Source of the DNA: an uncultured Catenibacterium sp.
GTDB lineage: Bacteria; Bacillota_I; Bacilli_A; Erysipelotrichales; Coprobacillaceae
Direction: 5' to 3'
Assembly (NCBI GenBank): GCA_900764725.1
Contig: CAAFPB010000142.1
Span: 1 to 8,560 of the forward strand
DNA: 8,560 bases
This document shows positions 1 to 5,484 of the stretch, one piece after another. Numbering within the stretch: position 1 is the stretch's first letter; each line of letters starts with the position of its first letter. The notes below the pieces were generated by a model that did no database searches, had not been told where the DNA came from, and was given only the letters and a program-made list of their open reading frames with translations. Position numbers and translations under genes: made by a program.

Positions 1-2
1 AG

Positions 3-98
3 ACACTTGATCCACATATCTTTAATGATATTAAGAAAACAATCGAAGAATATAACCAGATAAGAGAATACGAAGAACTAAAAAGAGAAGCGAATTAA
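3..98 (+). CDS. C-terminal end of an unidentified protein (partial)
   Basis: An open frame enters from the left edge and runs 31 codons to a TAA at 96-98. The tail is highly charged and probably helical: it begins TLDPHIFNDIKKTIEEYNQI and ends with a Glu/Lys/Arg-rich segment (REYEELKREAN). No family can be named from so little. That it is a real gene end is supported by its stop lying in the loop of a perfect hairpin at 83-108, as expected at the end of a transcript, and by the other two plus-strand frames closing early. The start and most of the gene lie outside the window. Confidence 0.6.
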   Translation, partial: TLDPHIFNDIKKTIEEYNQIREYEELKREAN

Positions 99-108
99 CG
101 CTTCTCTT
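83..108. terminator. Convergent, probably bidirectional intrinsic terminator
   Basis: AAGAGAAGCG (83-92) and CGCTTCTCTT (99-108) form a perfect 10-bp stem around the 6-base loop AATTAA. The plus strand continues with ATTTTATAT and the minus strand with TTTTAG, so each direction has a modest T-rich tail. It sits between two converging genes: the plus-strand gene stops in the loop (96-98), and the flavin-reductase gene has its stop codon at 107-109, at the edge of the stem. A role in both directions is inferred. Confidence 0.75.
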
Positions 109-607
109 ATTTTATATAGATCTTTTCTACTTCACAGATATACATTGTATGGAAATCTTTATTAGGATAGTTCTTATCCACAAGTGTTTCATCTAAGAAA
201 CATTCAGGCTTGATTGTGTCTTCGTAGAGTTTCTTTCCCACAATGACAATATTTGCTTCTTCAAATGTAGGAAGATCTTCAATAAATGTAGGTGTTAAAT
301 CAGTTTTCGCAATCTTATCTCCATCACGTCCAGATTCTCTACCGAGTATTGTTAAGTCTTTCATATGTTCTCCATTAAAGAATGAAAGAGTAACATGATC
401 AGAAGAATCAATGAATTCCTTTGTATAACGTTGTGGTCTTACAAAACAAGTCATCACTGGCTTATTCCATAATGTACCCATTTCTCCCCATGAAATTGTC
501 ATTGTATTAAATGCATCCTTATTACCTGCACTTAGTAGTGCCCATTCCTTATTCAATTTATTAAAAATTTCTAAATCAAATGTCTTTACATCTACTTCTT
601 TAAACAT
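107..607 (-). CDS. Flavin reductase-like / FMN-binding split-barrel protein
   Basis: A soluble protein of about 166 residues that resembles the flavin reductase-like domain family (flavoredoxin type), whose members bind FMN in a split beta-barrel and reduce flavin or pass electrons. Supporting features are its single-domain size, the N-terminal WALLSAG...NTMTISWGEMG stretch, a PVMTCFVRPQRYTKEFI segment typical of the family core, and a beta-rich C-terminus (MYICEVEKIYI). No signal peptide or membrane segment is seen. Two ATGs are possible, at 613 and 607. The second is preferred because GGAGG at 620-616 lies 8 bases from it but only 2 from the first. It diverges from the purine operon and is transcribed alone. 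The physiological substrate is unknown, and a link to purine metabolism is not implied. Confidence 0.75.
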   Translation of the reverse strand: MFKEVDVKTFDLEIFNKLNKEWALLSAGNKDAFNTMTISWGEMGTLWNKPVMTCFVRPQRYTKEFIDSSDHVTLSFFNGEHMKDLTILGRESGRDGDKIAKTDLTPTFIEDLPTFEEANIVIVGKKLYEDTIKPECFLDETLVDKNYPNKDFHTMYICEVEKIYIK

Positions 608-615
608 AGTCATTA

Positions 616-620
616 CCTCC
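616..620 (-). promoter_or_regulatory. Ribosome binding site that decides the flavin reductase start
   Basis: The minus strand reads GGAGG here, followed by TAATGACTATG. Spacing is 2 bases to the first ATG (613) and 8 bases to the second (607), which favours the second as the true start. Confidence 0.65.
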
Positions 621-628
621 GTTTTTAT

Positions 629-657
629 ATTATAAACTTATGCCATTATTTAATCAA
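629..657 (-). promoter_or_regulatory. Proximal promoter of the flavin reductase gene
   Basis: On the minus strand, TTGATT (657-652) is followed after 17 bases by a perfect TATAAT (634-629). Initiation would fall near 622, giving a very short leader that starts just before the Shine-Dalgarno site. The -35 matches consensus at 4 of 6 positions. Confidence 0.5.
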
Positions 658-672
658 ATTTGTGCTTGTCAA
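645..672 (-). promoter_or_regulatory. Distal promoter of the flavin reductase gene
   Basis: On the minus strand a perfect TTGACA (672-667) is followed after 16 bases by AATAAT (650-645; 5 of 6 to consensus). It lies just upstream of the proximal candidate, and its -35 box overlaps that of the divergent purine promoter. Confidence 0.5.
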
Positions 673-694
673 ACAATAGGTTATTTGATAAACT
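666..694 (+). promoter_or_regulatory. Promoter of the fhs-pur operon
   Basis: TTGTCA (666-671) is followed after 17 bases by TAAACT (689-694), with TG at 686-687 forming an extended -10 (TGATAAACT). The predicted start, about 701, falls immediately before the first riboswitch stem at 703, where a leader transcript should begin. No purine-repressor type operator was recognised. Confidence 0.6.
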
Positions 695-702
695 ACAACT
701 GT

Positions 703-772
703 ATTATACGACTGACGGAAGTGGAATTAACCACATGGAGTATAATTTCTTGAAGAGCCGACCGTCTGGGCA
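703..772 (+). ncRNA. ZTP riboswitch (pfl motif)
   Basis: The leader of the purine operon carries the aptamer that senses ZTP/ZMP, a signal of insufficient 10-formyl-tetrahydrofolate. The outer stem P1 is a perfect 7-bp pairing of ATTATAC (703-709) and GTATAAT (740-746). It encloses the conserved CGACTGACGGA strand, a small P2 (GTGG 721-724 with CCAC 731-734) and the trailing ATGGAG. After a linker, P3 pairs GCC (757-759) with GGC (769-771) and presents the hallmark CCGTCTGGGCA (762-772). The order of elements and the 3' CCGNCUGGGC core match the pfl consensus. It lies ahead of fhs, a gene type commonly controlled by this riboswitch class. Confidence 0.92.
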
Positions 773-809
773 ACGTCCTGGACTTAGTAGGCTCTTTTTT
801 TGTTTTTTT
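754..809 (+). terminator. Riboswitch-controlled intrinsic terminator
   Basis: AGAGCC (754-759) pairs with GGCTCT (790-795). Beyond an internal loop, GTCTGGGC (764-771) pairs with GTCCTGGAC (775-783), with one bulge and an AAC loop. T-runs follow at 795-801 and 803-809. The inner stem consumes the GTCTGGGC of the ZTP-binding core, so aptamer and terminator cannot form together. The expected logic is termination without ZTP and readthrough into fhs with ZTP, the usual ON switch of this class. Confidence 0.85.
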
Positions 810-891
810 GAAAAAATGAAAGCATGCAAGGACTGGATTAGTATATAATTGTTTTGAAAGAAAATAACCTGAAAGAGAGGAAAAACAAAAA

Positions 892-2562
892 ATGTTAACA
901 GACGTAGAAATTGCACAGAGTACAGTCATGGAGCCAATTAAAAATGTGGCTGAAAAGATTGGACTTACTGAAGATGATTTAGAATTATATGGTAAATATA
1001 AAGCAAAAATCTCTTTAGAAACTATCAAGAAAGTTGAAAATAATCCGGATGGTAAATTAATCCTTGTAACTGCAATCAACCCAACACCTGCTGGTGAAGG
1101 TAAGACAACTACAATGATTGGTTTATCACAGGCATTACATCAGTTAGGTAAGAAATCTGTAGTCGCAATGCGTGAACCAAGTTTAGGTCCTTGCTTTGGT
1201 ATTAAAGGTGGTGCAGCTGGTGGAGGATATGCCCAGGTTGTTCCTATGGAAGATATCAACCTTCATTTTACAGGTGATATTCATGCCATCACTTCCGCAA
1301 ATAACTTAATTGCGGCAATGCTTGATAACTCTATTCAGCAGGGTAACCCTTTAAATATTGATACAAGACAGATTGTATGGAAGAGAGTTGTTGACTTAAA
1401 CGATCGTGCTTTAAGACATATTGTTGTTGGTTTAGGCGGTAAACCAAATGGTGTTCCTCGTGAAGATGGTTTTGATATTAGTGTTGCAAGTGAAGTAATG
1501 GGTATTTTATGTTTATCTACTTCTCTTGAAGATTTAAAGGCAAGAGCTGCAAGAATGATTGTTGCTTATAATTATGATGGTGAACCTGTCACGGTTGATG
1601 ATATTCATGCAACAGGTGCTGTCACTTTATTATTAAAGGATGCAATCAAGCCTAACCTTGTACAGACTTTAGATCATACTCCAGTATTTGTACATGGTGG
1701 TCCATTCGCCAACATCGCTCATGGATGTAACTCAGTTATGGCTACAAAGCTTGCTATGAAGCTTGGTGATTATGCGATTACTGAAGCAGGATTCGGTGCT
1801 GATTTAGGGGCTGAAAAGTTCTTAGATATCAAGTGTCGTCAGGCTGGTTTAAATCCTGATGCAGTTGTCATTGTTGCGACTGTTCGTGCATTAAAGATGC
1901 ATGGTGGTGTGAATAAGAAAGAATTAGCTACTGAAAACCTTGAAGCATTAAAGAAGGGTATTGGTAACTTAACTAAACATATTGAAAACATCAAGAAGTT
2001 TGGTTTACCTTGTATTGTTGCAATCAATGCTTTCCCTACAGATACAGAAGCTGAATTAAAGTTATTAGATGATATGTGTAAGGAATTAAATGTTGAAGTA
2101 TCTATTTCTGAAGTATGGGCTAAGGGTGGCGAAGGAGGCATTGATCTTGCTAACAAGCTATTAAATATCTTAGATACAGAAGAATCTCATTATGCACCTA
2201 TCTATTCATTAGATATGCCTATTGATGAAAAAATCAAGACAATCGCAAAAGAAATCTATGGTGCAGATGATGTTGTCTTCACTAAGAAGGTAGTTAATAA
2301 GATCAAGAAGTTCACTGCTCAGGGCTTAGGTGATTTACCAATCTGTATTGCAAAGACTCAGTATTCTTTATCAGATGATGCCTCATTACTTGGACGTCCT
2401 GAAGGATTTAAGGTCACAATCAGTGATTTAATTCCAAATACTGGTTCTGGATTCTTAGTTGCCATCTCTGGAAGTATTATGCGTATGCCAGGTTTACCAA
2501 AAGTTCCAGCTGCAAATAATATGGATATTGATGAAGATGGTAAGATTACTGGTTTATTCTAA
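892..2562 (+). CDS. fhs: Formate--tetrahydrofolate ligase (10-formyl-THF synthetase)
   Basis: Cytosolic enzyme that joins formate to tetrahydrofolate using ATP, giving the 10-formyl-THF consumed by PurN and PurH. It has 556 residues, the normal family length. Visible motifs are the ATP-binding loop TPAGEGKTT at about 65-73, the first family signature [11 protein letters not shown] at about 103-113, and the second signature [12 protein letters not shown] at about 328-339. The start ATG follows GAGAGG (875-880) with an 11-base gap, slightly long. It is the first gene after the ZTP riboswitch, so its supply of formyl donor is directly under control of the signal reporting that the donor is lacking. 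A 79-base structured spacer separates it from purE. No truncation or missing motif is seen. Confidence 0.98.
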   Translation: MLTDVEIAQSTVMEPIKNVAEKIGLTEDDLELYGKYKAKISLETIKKVENNPDGKLILVTAINPTPAGEGKTTTMIGLSQALHQLGKKSVVAMREPSLGPCFGIKGGAAGGGYAQVVPMEDINLHFTGDIHAITSANNLIAAMLDNSIQQGNPLNIDTRQIVWKRVVDLNDRALRHIVVGLGGKPNGVPREDGFDISVASEVMGILCLSTSLEDLKARAARMIVAYNYDGEPVTVDDIHATGAVTLLLKDAIKPNLVQTLDHTPVFVHGGPFANIAHGCNSVMATKLAMKLGDYAITEAGFGADLGAEKFLDIKCRQAGLNPDAVVIVATVRALKMHGGVNKKELATENLEALKKGIGNLTKHIENIKKFGLPCIVAINAFPTDTEAELKLLDDMCKELNVEVSISEVWAKGGEGGIDLANKLLNILDTEESHYAPIYSLDMPIDEKIKTIAKEIYGADDVVFTKKVVNKIKKFTAQGLGDLPICIAKTQYSLSDDASLLGRPEGFKVTISDLIPNTGSGFLVAISGSIMRMPGLPKVPAANNMDIDEDGKITGLF

Positions 2563-2567
2563 TAATT

Positions 2568-2635
2568 GAGGTCAAGTTTAGGTGAAAGGCCTCTGAGCAC
2601 CTAGATCATGAAAGTCATAATGAAAATAATGGAGG
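2568..2635 (+). other. Structured fhs-purE spacer with possible RNA switch
   Basis: This is the longest junction between genes of the operon. TTTAGGTG (2577-2584) and CACCTAGA (2598-2605) form an 8-bp stem with one G-T pair and a 13-base loop. CCTC in the loop (2590-2593) can pair either with GAGG upstream of the stem (2568-2571), making an H-type pseudoknot, or with the GAGG inside the purE Shine-Dalgarno GGAGG (2631-2635). No T-run follows, so it is not a simple terminator. The pairings can be read directly; a regulatory or processing role is inferred, and it matches no riboswitch class I recognise. Confidence 0.35.
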
Positions 2636-2641
2636 ACTGAA

Positions 2642-3130
2642 ATGAAAGCTGCAGTAATTATGGGTTCTGCCTCTGATGAAGCAAAGGTAGAAAAAGGAAT
2701 TGCTATATTAAAAGAATATGGCGTAGATGTTGAAGTACGTGCTTTATCTGCACACCGTGCACATCGTGCATTGAGTGAATTTGTAGAAGAATGCAACAAC
2801 AATGGAACAGATGTTATCTTAACAGCTGCTGGTATGGCTGCTGCCTTACCTGGTGTCGTTGCTTCTATGACAGTGTTACCAGTTATTGGTATTCCAATTA
2901 AAGGTGCAAGTTTAGATGGAATGGATGCCTTATTATCAATTGTCCAGATGCCTTCTGGTATCCCAGTTGCAACAGTTGCAATTGATGGTGCTAAGAATGC
3001 TGCTTGGTTAGCACTTGAAATCATGGCAATCAAATATCCAGAATTAAGTGAAAAATTAAAGAACAACCGTCAGGCTATGGAAAAAGCCTGCTTAGATACA
3101 AATAACGAAATTTCAGAAAAATACAGATAA
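2642..3130 (+). CDS. purE: 5-(Carboxyamino)imidazole ribonucleotide mutase, PurE
   Basis: Small cytosolic enzyme, usually octameric, that forms 4-carboxy-AIR in purine synthesis. Class I members rearrange N5-CAIR made by PurK; class II members carboxylate AIR directly. It has 162 residues, the usual single-domain length. Recognisable parts are MGSASDEAKV near the N-terminus (substrate phosphate loop), SAHR with the catalytic histidine at H38, and the class I-like block GMDALLSIVQMPSGIPVATVAI at about 93-114 (GMDALLSIVQ then MPSGIPVATVAI). Two positions are odd. The motif that is normally AAHLPG reads AAALPG, so the second conserved histidine (H75 in E. coli) is alanine here (A68). SAHR is followed by AH rather than TP. 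No purK is in the window. GGAGG lies 6 bases before the ATG. Confidence 0.93.
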   Translation: MKAAVIMGSASDEAKVEKGIAILKEYGVDVEVRALSAHRAHRALSEFVEECNNNGTDVILTAAGMAAALPGVVASMTVLPVIGIPIKGASLDGMDALLSIVQMPSGIPVATVAIDGAKNAAWLALEIMAIKYPELSEKLKNNRQAMEKACLDTNNEISEKYR

Positions 3131-3145
3131 GAGGAGAAAACAACA

Positions 3146-3853
3146 ATGGAAAAGAAAGAATTAATGTACGAAGGAAAAGCTAAGGAAATTTTTGCAACTG
3201 ATAATGAAGATGTTATCTTAATGCATTATAAAGATGATGCTACTGCAGGTAATGGTGTAAAGCATGATCAGTTTGCTGGTAAGGGTGTATTAAACCACAC
3301 TATTTCAGGTATTATCTTTGATTTGTTAGAAGAAGCTGGTATCAAGACTCATATGATTGAAAAGTTAAATGATACTGATGACTTAGTTAAGAAAGTAGAA
3401 ATCTTCCCACTAGAAGTTATTGTACGTAATATTACAACAGGTTCTTTCTGTAAGAGACTTGGTGCTAAGGAAGGTGTTGTTTTAGCAGAACCAATTTTTG
3501 AAATTAGTTATAAGAATGATGAATATGGTGATCCATTAATCAATGAAGACCATGCTGTTGCTTTAGGTCTTTGCACTAGAGAAGAATATAACACTATTAA
3601 ATCTGAAACATTAAAGATCAATGAATTACTTAAGGCTTTCTTCTTAAGATTAAACTTAAAGCTTGTAGATTTCAAAATTGAATTTGGTAAGACTAAAGAA
3701 GGCGAAATCGTATTAGCTGATGAAATTTCACCAGATTCTTGCCGTTTATGGGATGTTGATACTAATAAGAAGTATGACAAAGACGTATTCAGACAGGATA
3801 TCGGTGATTTAATTGAAACTTATAAAGCAGTTCTTGCAAGAATGGAAAAATAA
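3146..3853 (+). CDS. purC: Phosphoribosylaminoimidazole-succinocarboxamide synthase (SAICAR synthetase)
   Basis: Cytosolic ATP-dependent ligase that couples carboxy-AIR with aspartate to give SAICAR, the step after PurE. It has 235 residues, typical of the short bacterial form. Motifs in order are YEGKAKEIF (8-16) in the nucleotide-binding N-terminal lobe, DDATAGNG (30-37), the first family signature FPLEVIVRN (87-95), the SFCKRLG substrate loop (100-106), the second signature LVDFKIEFG (173-181), and DEISPDSCRLWD near 192-203. GAGGAG (3131-3136) directly after the purE stop serves as the Shine-Dalgarno site, 9 bases before the ATG. The gap to purE is 15 bases, so cotranscription is clear. 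All expected motifs are present. Confidence 0.97.
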   Translation: MEKKELMYEGKAKEIFATDNEDVILMHYKDDATAGNGVKHDQFAGKGVLNHTISGIIFDLLEEAGIKTHMIEKLNDTDDLVKKVEIFPLEVIVRNITTGSFCKRLGAKEGVVLAEPIFEISYKNDEYGDPLINEDHAVALGLCTREEYNTIKSETLKINELLKAFFLRLNLKLVDFKIEFGKTKEGEIVLADEISPDSCRLWDVDTNKKYDKDVFRQDIGDLIETYKAVLARMEK

Positions 3854-3874
3854 TAGATAAAAGGATGAAGAAAC

Positions 3875-4900
3875 ATGGATTATAAAAAAGCTGGAGTAGA
3901 TATTGAAGCAGGTTATAAGTCAGTAGAATTAATGAAGAAGCATGTTAAAGCGACTATGAGACCAGAAGTACTTGGTGGTATTGGTGGTTTTGCTGGTGCT
4001 TTTGATTTAAGCAAGATCAAGGATATGGAAGAACCAGTTCTTTTATCTGGTACTGATGGCTGTGGTACAAAAGTAAAACTTGCTTTTGTAATGGATAAAC
4101 ACGATACAATTGGTATTGATGCAGTAGCAATGTGTGTGAATGATATTGCTTGTTCAGGTGGAGAACCTCTATTCTTCCTTGATTACATTGCATGTGGTAA
4201 GAATTATCCTGAAAAGATTGCGACTATCGTTAAGGGTGTTGCTGAAGGATGTATTCAGTCTGAATGTGCCCTTGTTGGTGGTGAAACTGCAGAACATCCA
4301 GGTTTAATGCCTGTTGATGATTATGATTTAGCTGGTTTTGCAGTAGGTGTTGTAGATAAGAAAGATATTATTGATGGTTCTACAATCAAACCTGGTGATG
4401 CTTTAGTTGGTATTGCATCTACTGGTGTACATAGTAATGGATTTTCTTTAGTACGTAGCGTATTTGAAATGACTAAAGAATCTTTAGATACTTATTATGA
4501 TGAATTAGGTACTACTTTAGGCGAAGCATTAATTGCGCCTACTAAGATTTATGTAAAAGCATTAAAGGGTGTAAAGAATGCTGGTATCAAGGTTAAGGGA
4601 TGCAGCCATATTACTGGTGGAGGATTCTATGAAAACCTTCCTAGAATGTTACCTGATGGTGTAAAGGCTGTTGTTAAGAAGGATAGCTATAAAGTACCTC
4701 CTATCTTTGGTTTAATTGCAAAAGCAGGAAACGTTGAAGAAAAGATGATGTACAACACATTCAATATGGGATTAGGTATGGTTCTTGCTGTTGATCCTGC
4801 AGATGTTGAAAAGACAATCGAAGCAATTAATGCTGCTGGCTATGAAAGCTATGAAGTAGGTTATATTGCTGAAGGCGAAAAGGGAGCAGAATTATGCTAA
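3875..4900 (+). CDS. purM: Phosphoribosylformylglycinamidine cyclo-ligase (AIR synthetase)
   Basis: Cytosolic ATP-dependent enzyme that closes the imidazole ring, turning FGAM into AIR, the precursor of the PurE product. It has 341 residues, normal for the family. Motifs in order are GTDGCGTK (59-66) in the N-terminal ATP-binding domain, AMCVNDI (85-91), EPLFFLDYIACGKNYPEKIA spanning about 97-116, GGETAEHPG (135-143), STGVHSNGFSLVR (182-194) and HITGGGF (245-251) in the C-terminal domain. AAGGA (3861-3865) is placed 9 bases before the ATG. The last codons overlap the start of purN by 7 bases, so the two are probably translationally coupled. The ETAEHPG and ACGKNYPEK variants are of the clostridial type rather than the E. 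coli type. Confidence 0.97.
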   Translation: MDYKKAGVDIEAGYKSVELMKKHVKATMRPEVLGGIGGFAGAFDLSKIKDMEEPVLLSGTDGCGTKVKLAFVMDKHDTIGIDAVAMCVNDIACSGGEPLFFLDYIACGKNYPEKIATIVKGVAEGCIQSECALVGGETAEHPGLMPVDDYDLAGFAVGVVDKKDIIDGSTIKPGDALVGIASTGVHSNGFSLVRSVFEMTKESLDTYYDELGTTLGEALIAPTKIYVKALKGVKNAGIKVKGCSHITGGGFYENLPRMLPDGVKAVVKKDSYKVPPIFGLIAKAGNVEEKMMYNTFNMGLGMVLAVDPADVEKTIEAINAAGYESYEVGYIAEGEKGAELC

Positions 4901-5484
4901 ACATAGCTGTATGCGTATCTGGTGGTGGAACTGATCTTCAGTCCATCATCGATGCGTGTGAAGCCGGAAAAATCAATGGACAGATCCGTCTGGTTATTTC
5001 TAACCGTAAGAAGGCTTACGGTTTAGAAAGAGCCCGTCTTCATGGTATTCAGGCAGAATGGATCAAGGATGAAGATGAGATCTTAAAGAGATTTGAAGAA
5101 GAAAAGATTGATGTTGTTGTATTAGCAGGTTATCTTGCTATTGTTGGAGATAAGCTAATTGAACAATATAAGAATCGTATTATTAATATTCATCCCTCAC
5201 TTATTCCATCTTTCTGTGGTCCTGGATTCTATGGAATGCATGTCCATGAAGCTGTGTTTAAAAGAGGTGTAAAGGTGTCAGGTGCGACTGTTCATTTCGT
5301 TACTGGAGAAGTGGATGGTGGACCAATCATCTTACAAAGAGCAGTTGATATTTCTGATTTAGAGACTCCTGAAGATATTCAGGCACGTGTCTTAGAAATC
5401 GAACATGAAATCTTACCAGAAGCCGTTGCTTTATATTGTGAAGGACGTGTTTCTGTTGAAAATGAAAGGGTGAAGATCAGTTGA
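4894..5484 (+). CDS. purN: Phosphoribosylglycinamide formyltransferase (GAR transformylase)
   Basis: Cytosolic enzyme that moves a formyl group from 10-formyl-THF to GAR, so it uses the product of Fhs directly. It has 196 residues, close to the usual length. It shows the phosphate-binding GGGTDLQ loop (10-16), the catalytic pair N98 and H100 in NIHPS, and the catalytic aspartate D141 in DGGPIILQ. The insertion-like IPSFCGPGFYG at about 104-114 is a Firmicutes variant of this active-site region. The ATG lies within the end of purM (the shared ATGCTAA at 4894-4900), and the last bases overlap purH. Compared with neighbours it uses more GGA, CTG and CAA codons, a mild difference only. A strong hairpin lies within its coding sequence at 5002-5023. 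Confidence 0.96.
   Translation: MLNIAVCVSGGGTDLQSIIDACEAGKINGQIRLVISNRKKAYGLERARLHGIQAEWIKDEDEILKRFEEEKIDVVVLAGYLAIVGDKLIEQYKNRIINIHPSLIPSFCGPGFYGMHVHEAVFKRGVKVSGATVHFVTGEVDGGPIILQRAVDISDLETPEDIQARVLEIEHEILPEAVALYCEGRVSVENERVKIS
5002..5023 (+). other. Perfect hairpin inside purN
   Basis: AACCGTAAG (5002-5010) and CTTACGGTT (5015-5023) make a 9-bp stem with the 4-base loop AAGG, encoding NRKKAYGL. The encoded residues are conserved in the family, so the pairing may be a coincidence of codon choice. No T-run follows, so it is not a terminator. Confidence 0.35.
5465..5472 (+). promoter_or_regulatory. Ribosome binding site supporting the TTG start of purH
   Basis: AAAGGGTG inside the end of purN lies 8 bases before TTG at 5481. 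Reading upstream in the purH frame, the codons before the TTG are CAG, GAT, GAA, GGT and AAG, and then a TGA at 5463-5465, so no ATG or GTG alternative exists. The next in-frame Met is near residue 89, too late for an intact domain. Confidence 0.8.

Noticed and set aside
660..848. Plus-strand ORF of 62 codons across the leader
   Set aside because: It runs through the promoter, riboswitch and terminator T-runs, giving a Phe-rich stretch. The RNA structure explains the sequence better, and there is no ribosome binding site.
844..849. Perfect TATAAT downstream of the riboswitch terminator, a possible second fhs promoter
   Set aside because: No -35-like hexamer at 16-18 bases upstream and no TG extension; AT-rich leader makes chance matches likely.
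693..1079. Minus-strand ORFs opposite the leader and start of fhs
   Set aside because: Antisense to the riboswitch and to conserved fhs codons; no family resemblance.
1839..2156. Minus-strand ORF inside fhs
   Set aside because: Shadow of a strongly conserved gene, with composition as expected from antisense reading.
2608..2640. Ten-codon mini-ORF (MKVIMKIMED) ending one base before purE
   Set aside because: No Shine-Dalgarno site before it, and it overlaps the purE ribosome binding site. It could only be a leader peptide, and nothing supports translation.
2578..3066. Minus-strand ORF of 162 codons opposite purE
   Set aside because: Long only because the purE coding strand lacks antisense stops; purE motifs are clear on the plus strand.
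3508..3780. Minus-strand ORF inside purC
   Set aside because: Antisense shadow of purC; no ribosome binding site or recognisable motif.
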